Of a stretch of DNA of 64,000 nucleotides, positions 33,927 to 42,452 are shown piece after piece. How positions within the stretch are numbered: the first letter of the stretch is position 1; every line of letters begins with the position of its first letter. A program made the position numbers and the translations under genes. The notes beneath the pieces are model-generated. The model ran no database searches. It was not told where the DNA came from and saw nothing but the letters and a program-made list of their open reading frames with translations. This DNA is from Thermomicrobium roseum DSM 5159 (GTDB taxonomy: Bacteria; Chloroflexota; Chloroflexia; Thermomicrobiales; Thermomicrobiaceae), in the NCBI RefSeq assembly GCF_000021685.1, contig NC_011961.1, forward strand, positions 558,001-622,000, read 5' to 3'.

Positions 33927-34817
33927 GTGGTGGGTGAAAGGAAGACAGCTGGATCCCGCCCCATTCTGGCTGCACTCGGTTGCCTGGGTGCAGGCCTGCT
34001 CCTCGTCTTCGGTCTCACCATCGGGGCCAGTATCGGCTATCTCGTCTACCGTACCCGCACCCAGGGAAGCGCACCCACGGCTACGCCCGCTCCGCTCGCC
34101 CGCGTGACCGCCACAGCCGAACCGACCGTTCGACCAGCCACGCCGACTGCCACCGCCCCGCAGCGACCTACTCCGACGCGCGTATCCCGGCCGACCCCGT
34201 CGCCGGCCCCGTCACCGACGCTACCTCCTCTTCCGACCCCGACGACGGCGCCGCCACCCACCCCGTCACCGACTCCTGCGCCAGCTCCTGCCCCGACCAA
34301 TCCGCCTTCGGTCGCAGCAACACCGCGGACCATCGAGGGCTGGCAGGAGTACCGTGACCCGGGTTACCTGCGCGTCCAGATCCCACCCGGTTGGCTCGTC
34401 GTCACCACGCCCGAAGCACCCGAGTACAACTTGCACAGCTGTCACTGCTATTGGATGCTCATGAGCCAGCAGATGGTGCAGAACAGTCCCTCGGCCGAGG
34501 ACGTCGCTGCCTGGTTCGATAGCATGGGCCCCGACGATCTTGCACCTGGCGGTGTCCTCATCGAAATCCTCCGGGCAGACTCCGAGTACGCCCCACCCGT
34601 CGATTGGGGCACTCCCTTCTCTCGGGTCGAGATTCGGCCGGGCTTTCCGGCGGAGTACTATGTCCTCGATCCGGCTGGGCGCAAGTGGGGCTTCCGCTAC
34701 CGCGATGCGCGAGGGCGGAGTTGGGCGATCATCGTGAAGACGAACGACGTCCTCACCGGGAAAAGCCCGACGCTCATCGACATCTCAGCCATCTTGGAGA
34801 CGATCGACCACCGCTGA
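33927..34817 (+). CDS. Membrane-anchored protein with Pro/Thr-rich stalk and C-terminal globular domain
   Basis: A 296-residue protein. One transmembrane helix (about 14-36) near the N-terminus is followed by about 90 residues of Pro/Thr/Ala repeats and a C-terminal domain of about 165 residues (WQEYRDPGYLRVQIPPGW, LHSCHCYWML, and AEYYVLDPAGRKW). The stalk probably spans the cell envelope and the domain lies outside. The domain resembles, loosely, the lipoprotein-type domains often seen as PsbP-like or DUF in Chloroflexota, but I cannot name it. The GTG start has a weak ribosome site; a second GTG follows immediately. Confidence 0.72.
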   Translation: MVGERKTAGSRPILAALGCLGAGLLLVFGLTIGASIGYLVYRTRTQGSAPTATPAPLARVTATAEPTVRPATPTATAPQRPTPTRVSRPTPSPAPSPTLPPLPTPTTAPPPTPSPTPAPAPAPTNPPSVAATPRTIEGWQEYRDPGYLRVQIPPGWLVVTTPEAPEYNLHSCHCYWMLMSQQMVQNSPSAEDVAAWFDSMGPDDLAPGGVLIEILRADSEYAPPVDWGTPFSRVEIRPGFPAEYYVLDPAGRKWGFRYRDARGRSWAIIVKTNDVLTGKSPTLIDISAILETIDHR

Positions 34818-35039
34818 GCTGCTCGAGCCGCCACCGAGCGCCACCGTACCCTGCATCCTTGCCGCTGGTCTCCTGGTCGCGATCGATGGTGCGAGAAGAC
34901 GCCCGCCTTCGCTCGCTGCGCGCCAGCAGCCGCATCAGCTGGGAACCATCGCGGATCCGCTCGCCGACGAGCGAACACTTGGGCTGGTATGCTTGTTTCC
35001 GGTGACTGGGTGGACGCCAACGATCACGGGAGAGATCCC

Positions 35040-36080
35040 ATGCACATTCCCGACGGCTATATCAGCCCGGCAACAGCACTGGCCTACTGGGGAGGTATCC
35101 TTCCCTTCTGGTACATCGCGTCCCAACGCTTGCGTCGTCTGCTGGTTGGTCGCACGGTACCTGCCCTGGCCCTCTTTTCCGCATTTGTCTTCGTGGTGAT
35201 GATGTTCAATGTCCCCGTGCCTGGTGGAACCACCGCACACGCGGTCGGCAGCGTGCTCGCCGCCATCGTCCTCGGTCCGTGGGCCGCGATCGTCGCCACA
35301 TCGGTTGCCTTGATCGTCCAAGCCTTGTTTTTCGGTGACGGGGGTATCCTGGCCATCGGCGCCAACTGTTTCATCCTCGGGGTCGCGATGCCCTTGGCCG
35401 GCTACGGAATCTACCGCCTGCTCGCCGGCTCCAGCCCGCTGGAAAGCCGTCGCCGGGTCATCGCCGCTGCCGCGGCCGGCTACTTCGGTATCAATGTCGC
35501 TGCCCTGTTGGTCGGTCTCACGCTCGGTGTCCAGCCGCTTCTCTGGAGCGAAAACGGCCGCGCCCTGTACAGCCCCTACGGTCTGGAAGTTGCTGTTCCC
35601 GCCATGCTCATTCCACACCTCACCGTGGCGGGGCTCGCCGAGGGAATCGTCACCGCCGCTGGGCTCACACTGGTACACCGGTTCTACCCGGAAGTCTTGG
35701 GCAGCGTTCCGTCCCAGGGGCCGACAGCGGCCCGGCAGCGCTCGCTCATCTTGCTCATCACCGCTGTGCTTGTCTTGCTCACACCGCTCGGTCTGGTGGC
35801 CTCCGGTGCTGCCTGGGGCGAGTGGTCGGCTGAAGAGCTGGAGCAGCTGGTCGGCTACGTTCCCAGTGGACTGGCGCGCTGGGAAGGCTGGTGGCGTGCT
35901 CCTCTTCCCGATTACAGTCTGCCGTGGATGCCGGAAAGCGCGTCCTTCTCCGAACAGGCGCTTGCCTACGTGCTCTCCGCGATCATCGGTATCGGTTTAG
36001 TCAGTGCCCTGATCTTCGGTCTGCGTCTCTTGCTGCAGCCACGCTCGCCGGAGGACCGGTCCGCTGCCTCCGCGCGCTAG
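35040..36080 (+). CDS. cbiM: ECF-type cobalt/nickel transporter S component CbiM with fused CbiN-like C-terminus
   Basis: A 346-residue membrane protein. The N-terminus is MHIPDGYIS, in which the free amino group and His2 bind Ni2+ or Co2+, so the ATG at 35040 must be the real start (GGGAGAG upstream). The CbiM body (residues 1-215) has GGTTAHAVG and QALFFGDGGILAIGANC. The last 120 residues add two membrane helices flanking an extracytoplasmic loop ending YSLPW, the PDGLE/CbiN-like module. Specificity for Ni versus Co cannot be read from sequence. First gene of the cbiMQO operon. Confidence 0.93.
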   Translation: MHIPDGYISPATALAYWGGILPFWYIASQRLRRLLVGRTVPALALFSAFVFVVMMFNVPVPGGTTAHAVGSVLAAIVLGPWAAIVATSVALIVQALFFGDGGILAIGANCFILGVAMPLAGYGIYRLLAGSSPLESRRRVIAAAAAGYFGINVAALLVGLTLGVQPLLWSENGRALYSPYGLEVAVPAMLIPHLTVAGLAEGIVTAAGLTLVHRFYPEVLGSVPSQGPTAARQRSLILLITAVLVLLTPLGLVASGAAWGEWSAEELEQLVGYVPSGLARWEGWWRAPLPDYSLPWMPESASFSEQALAYVLSAIIGIGLVSALIFGLRLLLQPRSPEDRSAASAR

Positions 36081-36095
36081 CATCGAAGGTGCCAC

Positions 36096-36917
36096 ATGGC
36101 TCGCCGCAGCTTTCTGGAAAAAACGCTCGCTGACCTCGCCACCACGCTCGAGCACACGGTCTATACCGAGGAGATAGCCCGTCGTTCCGGGCTTCTCCAG
36201 CGGCTCGATGCGCGCGTCAAGGTTGTTTTACTCGGCTTCGCGCTCCTCGTCGCCGCGAGTCTTCAGACCGCTCTGATGCAGCTCGCCCTGCTGGTTCTAC
36301 TCCTCATCTTGTTCGCCGCCAGCCGGATACCAGCATCGATCGTCGTTCGTCTCGGTCTCGGTCTACCGGTCTTCACCCTGCTCGTCGCTGTCCCAGCGCT
36401 CTTCGTCGTGCCCGGACCGCCCCTCCTGCACCTGCCGTTCGGCCTGACTATTAGCACCACCGGCGCCTGGAGCGTGCTGACGCTGCTGCTCCGCGTCACC
36501 ACTTCGGTTCTGGCGGCCGCCGCGCTCATGCTCACCACGCGATGGTCGGATCTGCTCGCGGCACTGCGCACCCTTCGCATTCCGCTCGTTTTCGTCGTGG
36601 TGCTGGCCATGGCCTACCGGTACGTCTTCGTGCTCCTCGAGCTCGTGCAGGATCTCCTGCTCGCCCGTCGCAGCCGAACGCTGTCAGCCATCCCCGGCCC
36701 TGAGCAGCGACGCTGGTTGACCACGGCACTCGCTGTCCTCTTTCAACGCAGCCTCCGGACCAGCGAACTGGTCTACCAGGCGATGACTGCTCGGGGCTTC
36801 CGCGGCGAGCCGCGTACCCTGCGTCCCCGCGCTCTGACCGAGGCGGACTGGTTCGCCCTCTCGGTCGGATCCGCTGCCTGCGCCGCGCTCTGGTTGATCG
36901 ATTTGGCTCATCCATGA
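36096..36917 (+). CDS. cbiQ: ECF transporter transmembrane (T) component CbiQ
   Basis: A 273-residue membrane protein with five to six hydrophobic helices. It couples CbiM to the ATPase. The two Ala-Arg-containing coupling motifs of T components appear as ARRSRT about residue 190 and MTARGFRG about residue 230. GAAGGTG precedes the ATG. It lies 15 bp after cbiM and overlaps cbiO by 4 bp. Confidence 0.92.
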   Translation: MARRSFLEKTLADLATTLEHTVYTEEIARRSGLLQRLDARVKVVLLGFALLVAASLQTALMQLALLVLLLILFAASRIPASIVVRLGLGLPVFTLLVAVPALFVVPGPPLLHLPFGLTISTTGAWSVLTLLLRVTTSVLAAAALMLTTRWSDLLAALRTLRIPLVFVVVLAMAYRYVFVLLELVQDLLLARRSRTLSAIPGPEQRRWLTTALAVLFQRSLRTSELVYQAMTARGFRGEPRTLRPRALTEADWFALSVGSAACAALWLIDLAHP

Positions 36918-37732
36918 GGACCGTGTTCGAGCTCCACCGCGTGAGTTACGCCTACCACGGCCGCATCCCGGCTCTCGTCGATGTCGATCTGACGATCGCA
37001 GCCGGCGAGGCGCTCGTCGTACTCGGCCCGAACGGCTCCGGCAAATCGACACTGCTCAAAATCCTGGACGGTCTGTATCGACCCTCGAGTGGCCAGATTT
37101 TCGCTTTCGGTCGGGATATCACGTCGGCTGCTGATGATCCCGAACTCGGCTACTGGCTCCACCAGCGCGTCGGGCTCGTCTTCCAGGAACCGGATGTCCA
37201 GCTCTTTTCACCGACCGTCTTCGACGATGTCGCCTTCGGCCCTCTCCAGCTCGGTTGGTCACCGGACCGTGTGCGCGACGCAGTCCAGCGTGTCCTGGCC
37301 GAACTCGCTCTCGAGCACCTGGCTGACCGCGCTCCTTTCGAGTTGAGCGGTGGGGAGAAGAAACGCGTCGCCCTGGCGACGGTGCTCGTGATGGAGCCAG
37401 AGGTGATCCTGCTCGATGAGCCGACAGCCAACTTGGATCCGCGGAGCCGCGCGCAGCTGATCGAGCTTCTCGCCACCTTGCACGCGCGCGGGCACACGCT
37501 GGTCATCGCCACCCACGAACTGGATCTGGCCGCCGCACTCGGCACACGGTTGATCGTCTTTGGGGAACGCGAGCACCGACCCATCGCTGAGGGGGCGCCG
37601 GCCCAGGTGCTCGCCGATCACGAACTTCTCCTGACCGCCAATCTGATCCACGAGCACCTGCACTGGCACGGATCGCTCCAGCACTCGCATCCACACTGGC
37701 ACGACCCCGAGCATCAGCACGATCACGACTGA
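36914..37732 (+). CDS. cbiO: ECF transporter ATPase CbiO with His-rich C-terminal tail
   Basis: A 272-residue ABC ATPase that powers Ni/Co uptake with CbiMQ. Walker A is GPNGSGKST (about 37-45), the Q-loop FQEPD, the signature LSGGEKKRVALATV, Walker B VILLDEPT and the H-loop ATHELD. The last 27 residues (246-272) contain 11 histidines with Asp and Glu, an obvious metal-binding tail that may buffer or sense the imported ion. ATGA overlap with cbiQ couples translation. A bidirectional terminator follows. Confidence 0.94.
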   Translation: MRTVFELHRVSYAYHGRIPALVDVDLTIAAGEALVVLGPNGSGKSTLLKILDGLYRPSSGQIFAFGRDITSAADDPELGYWLHQRVGLVFQEPDVQLFSPTVFDDVAFGPLQLGWSPDRVRDAVQRVLAELALEHLADRAPFELSGGEKKRVALATVLVMEPEVILLDEPTANLDPRSRAQLIELLATLHARGHTLVIATHELDLAAALGTRLIVFGEREHRPIAEGAPAQVLADHELLLTANLIHEHLHWHGSLQHSHPHWHDPEHQHDHD

Positions 37733-37738
37733 ACGAAT

Positions 37739-37772
37739 CGGGCCGGACTCCCTTTTTCGGGAGACCGGCCCG
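37739..37772. terminator. Bidirectional terminator between cbiO and the sigma factor gene
   Basis: A 14-nt arm (37739-37752, CGGGCCGGACTCCC) pairs with 37759-37772 with one A-A mismatch and a T-rich 6-nt loop. It occupies the gap between two convergent genes. Confidence 0.75.
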
Positions 37773-37796
37773 CTCGACGTCGAGAGATCGTCAATG

Positions 37797-38801
37797 TCAG
37801 GCCGCGCTCGCCAGCAAGCGCAGGTCGGAGTTGCGCAGCTTCTGCAGCGCCTCCTTCTCGACCTGGCGGACACGCTCGCGGCTGATCTTCAGCGCATCGG
37901 CGATTTCCGCCAGGGTGCGCGGCTGCTCGCCGTCCAGACCGAAGCGCATCACCAGGACGGTGCGCTCGCGCTCCGTGAGCTGCTCCAGGCTGCGGCGGAT
38001 CTGCTCGCGGATCGCATTGGTCAACGCTTCCTCGACCACGTCATCGCTCCTCGGATCAGGCAAAAGATCACCGATCGAGCTCTCGCCATCCTCACCGATC
38101 GGCTTGTCGAGCGAGGACGTTCGCGGAATCTGCGTTCGGGCCTGCTCGATCCGCGCCACATCGATGCCCAACAGTTCAGCCAGTTCCTCGTTCGTCGCTG
38201 GTCGACCCTTCTGCTGCTCGATCTGTGCCTCCGCGCGCCGGATCTTGGCGATCAAGTCATGCATGTGGACGGGAACCCGGATCGTTCGGCTCAAGTTGGC
38301 CACGGCACGCCCGATCGCCTGGCGGATCCAGAAGGTCGCATAGGTGCTGAAGCGGTAACCCAGTTCCGGATCGTACCGCTCCACCGCCGTCATCAGACCG
38401 ATGTTCCCCTCCTGGATCAGATCGATCAGCGGCAGTTCGCTCGAGCGGTAACGCTTGGCGATCGAGACGACCAGGCGCAGGTTGTGCCGGATCAGCTTTT
38501 CGCGCGCCTCCTGCCCCTTGCGCACGAGTTCGCGCAGCTCAGGAGTGTCTTCACCGGCCTCGATCCGCTTGCGGGCCGCCAAACCAGCCCGTACGGCCCG
38601 GGAGTACTCGATCTCCTCCTGGTGGGTCAGCAACCGGTGACCCCCCACCTCACGGAAATAGCGGTACACCGCATCGTTGGCCGCCTGATCGATGAGATCG
38701 TCGGACTCTTCGATCTCCTCGATCTCTTCGACCTCCTCGAGCCCTTCCGACGCGATCAGTTCTTCGAGTTCCAGCAGTTCCTGCAGTTCACGTTCCGTCA
38801 T
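37797..38801 (-). CDS. RNA polymerase sigma factor, RpoD/SigA-like group 1 or 2
   Basis: A 334-residue sigma-70 factor. After an acidic N-terminus (Glu-rich, about 1-35) come region 1.2 (AVYRYFREVGGHRLLTHQEE), region 2 (NLRLVVSIAKRY, LIDLIQEGNIGLMTAVERYD, FSTYATFWIRQAIGRA), region 3 and region 4.2 with a helix-turn-helix (RTLAEIADALKISRERVRQVEKEAL). The short N-terminal part fits either a compact primary sigma or a group 2 paralogue. The ATG at 38801 follows GGAGGT with a long spacer. It has its own promoter inside the 3' end of htrA. Confidence 0.93.
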   Translation of the reverse strand: MTERELQELLELEELIASEGLEEVEEIEEIEESDDLIDQAANDAVYRYFREVGGHRLLTHQEEIEYSRAVRAGLAARKRIEAGEDTPELRELVRKGQEAREKLIRHNLRLVVSIAKRYRSSELPLIDLIQEGNIGLMTAVERYDPELGYRFSTYATFWIRQAIGRAVANLSRTIRVPVHMHDLIAKIRRAEAQIEQQKGRPATNEELAELLGIDVARIEQARTQIPRTSSLDKPIGEDGESSIGDLLPDPRSDDVVEEALTNAIREQIRRSLEQLTERERTVLVMRFGLDGEQPRTLAEIADALKISRERVRQVEKEALQKLRNSDLRLLASAA

Positions 38802-38872
38802 GGGTCTCTCGTACCTCCGTTGTTCGGACGCGTCGTACGGACACCGCACGACGACGTTTCGAAACCTACATA

Positions 38873-38901
38873 TACTAGCACACACCGTACGCCAGCGTCA
38901 A
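38873..38901 (-). promoter_or_regulatory. Sigma-70 promoter of the sigma factor gene
   Basis: On the minus strand, TTGACG (38901-38896), 17 bp, TAGTAT (38878-38873). It allows expression independent of the htrA operon. Confidence 0.7.
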
Positions 38902-38903
38902 GG

Positions 38904-40061
38904 TCATCCCTGCTGCTGAGGCCAGCGGCCGAGTGTGACCCGAACGGTCTGCTGGCGTCCATCGCGCAACACTGTCAGCTCGACCGTGTCGCCCGGCTGA
39001 TGTGCGCCGATCCGCGCCGCCAGATCCTGCATTCCCGCGACGGGCTGACCATCGATCGCCACGATCACGTCGCCCAGCTGGGTGATGTCCAATCCACTCA
39101 TTTGCGCCGGACGTAATCCAGCTCGTGCTGCCGGGCTTCCCGGTACCACGCTCAGGACGATGACCCCTCGGTCGACCGACAGTCCGAATCGGCGCGCCCG
39201 CTGCGCGTCGAGATCGGTCCCGCTAATGCCCAGCCAGGCGGGCTCGAGCTGCGCACCTTGCTCGAGCTGCGGCAGCACGCGCTTCACCGTGTTGCTCGGA
39301 ACGGCGAAGCCGATGCCGACGTTTCCTCGGATCGGGCTCTCGATCATAGTGGTGATGCCGATCACTTCGCCCTGGGCATCGAAGAGCGGCCCGCCGCTAT
39401 TGCCGGGATTGATCGGTGCATCGGTCTGGATCAGTCCCGTCCGTAACCGATCACCCGGTGGGTTCCAGCTCCGGTTCACGGCACTGACGATCCCTTGGGT
39501 GACCGTACCAGAGAGACCGAAGGGATTGCCGATCGCGACCACCACATCGCCGACTTGGACGCGGTCGGAGTCGCCGAGCACCGCCACCGGCACTCCTTCG
39601 GGAAGGCGGTCGACGCGAAGCAGGGCGATATCGTTCGCCTCGTCGGTACCCAGCACCTGTGCCGAAACACGCTCACCCGTTCCGAAGCGAATTTCCACTG
39701 TGCTCGTTCCCGCGACCACGTGAGCAGCCGTGACGATGAGCCCCCGTTGGTCGATCACGACACCGCTACCAGCGCCTTGCTCGTCGAAGAAGCCGTTCGA
39801 TGTCTGCGCGATCACATCGACGACGGCTTTCCCGTAACGCTGGTACACCTGCCCAGCAACCGTCGTCGCCTGCACCTCGGCGACCGGTTGCGGGTGAGAT
39901 TCAGCCGGAGCGGTCACCGCAATCGAGACCGTCGACCTGCCGGCTCCCCGCTCGCCAGCGAGCGAGGCCCCCGCCAGGCCCCCGATCACTCCGGCTATCA
40001 GGAATCCGATCACGACCAAGAGCGGCAGAATCCGCTGTCTTACCGAACTCCTCTGCTCCAT
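38904..40061 (-). CDS. HtrA/DegP-type trypsin-like serine protease with PDZ domain
   Basis: A 385-residue membrane-anchored protease for envelope protein quality control. An N-terminal helix (12-36) anchors it. The protease domain carries His114 (TAAHV), Asp144 (NDIALL) and Ser222 (GNSGGPL). One PDZ domain covers about 285-380. The ATG at 40061 has GGAGG 7 nt upstream. Two exact GATTCTCAG repeats 11 bp apart lie about 100 bp upstream, and the sensor-regulator pair is the next operon upstream. That parallels MprAB-PepD and CssRS-HtrA systems, where the kinase pair controls the protease. Confidence 0.93.
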   Translation of the reverse strand: MEQRSSVRQRILPLLVVIGFLIAGVIGGLAGASLAGERGAGRSTVSIAVTAPAESHPQPVAEVQATTVAGQVYQRYGKAVVDVIAQTSNGFFDEQGAGSGVVIDQRGLIVTAAHVVAGTSTVEIRFGTGERVSAQVLGTDEANDIALLRVDRLPEGVPVAVLGDSDRVQVGDVVVAIGNPFGLSGTVTQGIVSAVNRSWNPPGDRLRTGLIQTDAPINPGNSGGPLFDAQGEVIGITTMIESPIRGNVGIGFAVPSNTVKRVLPQLEQGAQLEPAWLGISGTDLDAQRARRFGLSVDRGVIVLSVVPGSPAARAGLRPAQMSGLDITQLGDVIVAIDGQPVAGMQDLAARIGAHQPGDTVELTVLRDGRQQTVRVTLGRWPQQQG

Positions 40062-40150
40062 CGTGCATCCTCCAGCACATCCTGCACCGCGCACACCGGT
40101 GCTTCCGCTCTGAGCCTACCGGCTGCGGATCAAAATCAGGCAAGATCCAG

Positions 40151-40170
40151 CTGAGAATCTCCTGAGAATC
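40151..40170. promoter_or_regulatory. 11-bp-phased direct repeats upstream of htrA, candidate response-regulator site
   Basis: CTGAGAATC occurs at 40151-40159 and exactly again at 40162-40170, a period of 11 bp. On the htrA coding strand they read GATTCTCAG. They lie upstream of a TTGCCT-19-TAGGCT promoter-like pair. OmpR/PhoB-family regulators bind such phased direct repeats. Confidence 0.6.
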
Positions 40171-40178
40171 GTCGGCGA

Positions 40179-41618
40179 CTACGCGGGAGACACGAGGCTT
40201 GGCGCCGCTTGAGCTTCGCCTTCCGCGCTCGCTGGTTCGACCGGGAGCAATACCGTGAAGATGCTCCCCTCGCCGGGTCGACTCACCACGCGAATTTCGC
40301 CGCGCATCGCCTCCAACAGCGATTTCGCGATCGCGAGTCCCAGGCCGGTCCCCTCGCCACTCCGGGCACTGTCGCCGCGGAAGAAACGCTCGAAGATGTG
40401 CGGCATGATCGCGGGGTCGATGCCGATCCCCGTATCTCGGACCGCGATACCCGCGCGACCCTGCTCCACGACGACCGTCGCCTCCACCATGCCGTCCTCC
40501 GGCGTGTACTTCAGCGCGTTGTCCAGAAGGATCAACAGCACCTGATAGAGGAGATCCCGATCAGCCCGCACGACGACGTCGCGCTCCACTCGCACCCTGG
40601 CGACCGGTCGCGGTCGCAAGAGTTGCGCTTGCCGAACTGCATCCTCCACGAGCGACCCCAGCTGCACCGGCTCCAGCCGTGGGCGGAGACCAGCGTCGGC
40701 TCGCGCCAGCGTCAACAGTTCGCGGACCAGCCGAATCATCCGTTCGATCTCCGCCGCGACGTCCGCCAGGATCGCTCGCTGTTCCTCGAGAGGAAGCGGG
40801 GGCTCCCGTTGCAAGAGTTCGACGTTCCCCCGTAAGGTGGTCAGTGGTGTACGCAGCTCGTGAGAGGCATCCGCCACGAACCGGCGCTGTGCTTGCAGGG
40901 CATGCTCGACTTGCTGATAGGCCGCCTGGAGCTCGGTCAGCATCTCGTTCAGTGTCGTCACCAGCGCACCGATCTCGTCGTTCGGTCCGTCGTAGTCCAC
41001 TCGTCGGCTGAAGTCACGCGCCTGCCCGATTTCCCGAGCGATCTGTGTGATCCGATTGATCGGCCGCAGGCTCGCGCCAGCCAATACCCAGCCGACGAAA
41101 AAGGCAGTGATCGTTGACACCACGGTGCCGACCGTCAAGTAGCGGCGCAGCATCGCGAGCGCTTGATCGAGATCGGCGAGCGGTCGCGCCACCTGCAGAA
41201 TGCCGACCGGCTGGCCGTTGGCCGTGACCGTCCGACTGTACACGAGCAGGCGCCCATTGTCGGTCCGCACGATCTCCAACCAGCCGGTCGCCTGTCCGTT
41301 CGTCAGAGCTGTGAGGCCCTGACTGCTGAGCGGCAATTCGTAACCGTTCAAGTTGATCGAGCGCGAGATCACTTGCCCGGAAAGATCGCGCGTCTGCACG
41401 AAGGTTTGCGGTATCGCCACCTTGCCCTGCGGCGTCCGAATCACCGTCAGGCGAAACTCACCTTGCGTGACGATCTGGGCCGCTTCCTCGGCCAGTGCTC
41501 GCTCTTGCCATTGCAGACTGAAGCGGGCAACCAGCACGTAGAGCACGACGCTAAAGATCACCAGCGTGCAGACCAGGATCCCACTGTAGAGCAGCGTCAA
41601 ACGCAGCCGGATCGACAT
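40179..41618 (-). CDS. OmpR-family two-component sensor histidine kinase
   Basis: A 479-residue membrane sensor. Transmembrane helices at about 8-32 and 155-178 flank an extracytoplasmic sensor domain. HAMP (about 178-235), the HisKA phospho-acceptor (SHELRTPLTTLRGNVELL) and the ATPase domain (LILLDNALKYTP, VRDTGIGID, GEGTGLGLAI) follow. It pairs with the response regulator 6 bp upstream in the same operon. With htrA downstream and shared phased repeats, envelope stress is the likely input (inference). Confidence 0.94.
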   Translation of the reverse strand: MSIRLRLTLLYSGILVCTLVIFSVVLYVLVARFSLQWQERALAEEAAQIVTQGEFRLTVIRTPQGKVAIPQTFVQTRDLSGQVISRSINLNGYELPLSSQGLTALTNGQATGWLEIVRTDNGRLLVYSRTVTANGQPVGILQVARPLADLDQALAMLRRYLTVGTVVSTITAFFVGWVLAGASLRPINRITQIAREIGQARDFSRRVDYDGPNDEIGALVTTLNEMLTELQAAYQQVEHALQAQRRFVADASHELRTPLTTLRGNVELLQREPPLPLEEQRAILADVAAEIERMIRLVRELLTLARADAGLRPRLEPVQLGSLVEDAVRQAQLLRPRPVARVRVERDVVVRADRDLLYQVLLILLDNALKYTPEDGMVEATVVVEQGRAGIAVRDTGIGIDPAIMPHIFERFFRGDSARSGEGTGLGLAIAKSLLEAMRGEIRVVSRPGEGSIFTVLLPVEPASAEGEAQAAPSLVSPA

Positions 41619-41624
41619 TTCTCC

Positions 41625-42302
41625 TCAGGACTCCCGCAACACATAGCCCACACCCCGGACGGTATGGATCAGTCGGGGCTCCCCACCGGCCTCCAGCTTC
41701 TGTCGGAGATAGCCGATGTAGACATCGAGCACGCTATCGTATCCGTCGAAGTCGTGTCCCCACACTGCCAGCAGGATCTGATTCCGCGTCAACACGCGGC
41801 GAGGATGCCGCATGAAGTACGAGAGCAGATCGAACTCGCGCGGGCTCAAGCGGAACGAGCGGTCACCGCGCCGCGTCTCCCGCGTCACCGGGTCCAAGAC
41901 CAAATCAGCGAAGACGAGGGGCTTCTCGTCGCTAGCCGGTTCGACTCGACGCAGAAGAGCCCGAATGCGCGCGAGAAGCTCAGCTGGTGCGAACGGCTTG
42001 ACCAGATAGTCGTCGGCTCCGCTGTCCAACCCCAGAACGCGGTCTTCCACCGCGTCCCGCGCCGTCAGCATCAGGATCGGCGTGCCATCACCAGCCGCTC
42101 GCAAGCGCTGGACTACCGCCAACCCGTCCATTCCCGGCAATAACCAGTCGAGCACGATCAGATCCGGTCGCCGCTCCGCCACCAGGCGCAACGCCTCATC
42201 GCCCGACTGCGCAACGCTCACCGTGAAACCCTCGTACGACAGCGTTCGCCGCAGCATCTCCACTAGTCGCGTGTCGTCATCCACCACCAGCACGTGCGTC
42301 AT
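41625..42302 (-). CDS. OmpR/PhoB-family response regulator
   Basis: A 225-residue regulator. The receiver domain has DDD at residues 8-10, phospho-Asp in LIVLDWLLPG about 52, and the switch Lys in YLVKPF about 102. The C-terminal winged helix (LSPREFDLLSYFMRHPRRVLTR, and YDSVLDVYIGYLRQKLE) is typical of OmpR/PhoB. The ATG at 42302 has GCGGAG upstream; an extension to 42347 is unlike the family. It probably binds the 11-bp repeats before htrA and before the divergent lipoprotein gene. Confidence 0.94.
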   Translation of the reverse strand: MTHVLVVDDDTRLVEMLRRTLSYEGFTVSVAQSGDEALRLVAERRPDLIVLDWLLPGMDGLAVVQRLRAAGDGTPILMLTARDAVEDRVLGLDSGADDYLVKPFAPAELLARIRALLRRVEPASDEKPLVFADLVLDPVTRETRRGDRSFRLSPREFDLLSYFMRHPRRVLTRNQILLAVWGHDFDGYDSVLDVYIGYLRQKLEAGGEPRLIHTVRGVGYVLRES

Positions 42303-42377
42303 CGCCGCGACTCCGCTTCCAGCCGACCTCCATTGCTCGTCTCGCATCCTACCACGGCGTTCTGTCCACTCGCCCGA

Positions 42378-42421
42378 TTCTCAGCGAACTCTTACCGCAC
42401 TCTTGCTCGTTTCTCAGGCTC
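42378..42421. promoter_or_regulatory. Four phased 11-bp repeats between the response regulator and YceI lipoprotein genes
   Basis: Starting at 42378, 42389, 42400 and 42411 the plus strand reads TTCTCAGCGAA, CTCTTACCGCA, CTCTTGCTCGT and TTCTCAGGCTC. The outer units carry the same TTCTCAG core as the htrA site; the inner two are degenerate. The array lies just upstream of TACGCT (42428-42433), a -10-like hexamer for the lipoprotein gene, as expected for activator sites. Confidence 0.55.
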
Positions 42422-42452
42422 GTCGATTACGCTGCTGCTCGGGAGGAACGAC

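Noticed and set aside
34818..35039. Possible cobalamin or Ni/Co riboswitch before cbiM
   Set aside because: No B12 box or other recognisable riboswitch core was found in the 220-bp leader.
37794..39116. 440-codon plus-strand frame
   Set aside because: Antisense to the sigma factor gene with its clear regions 2 and 4.
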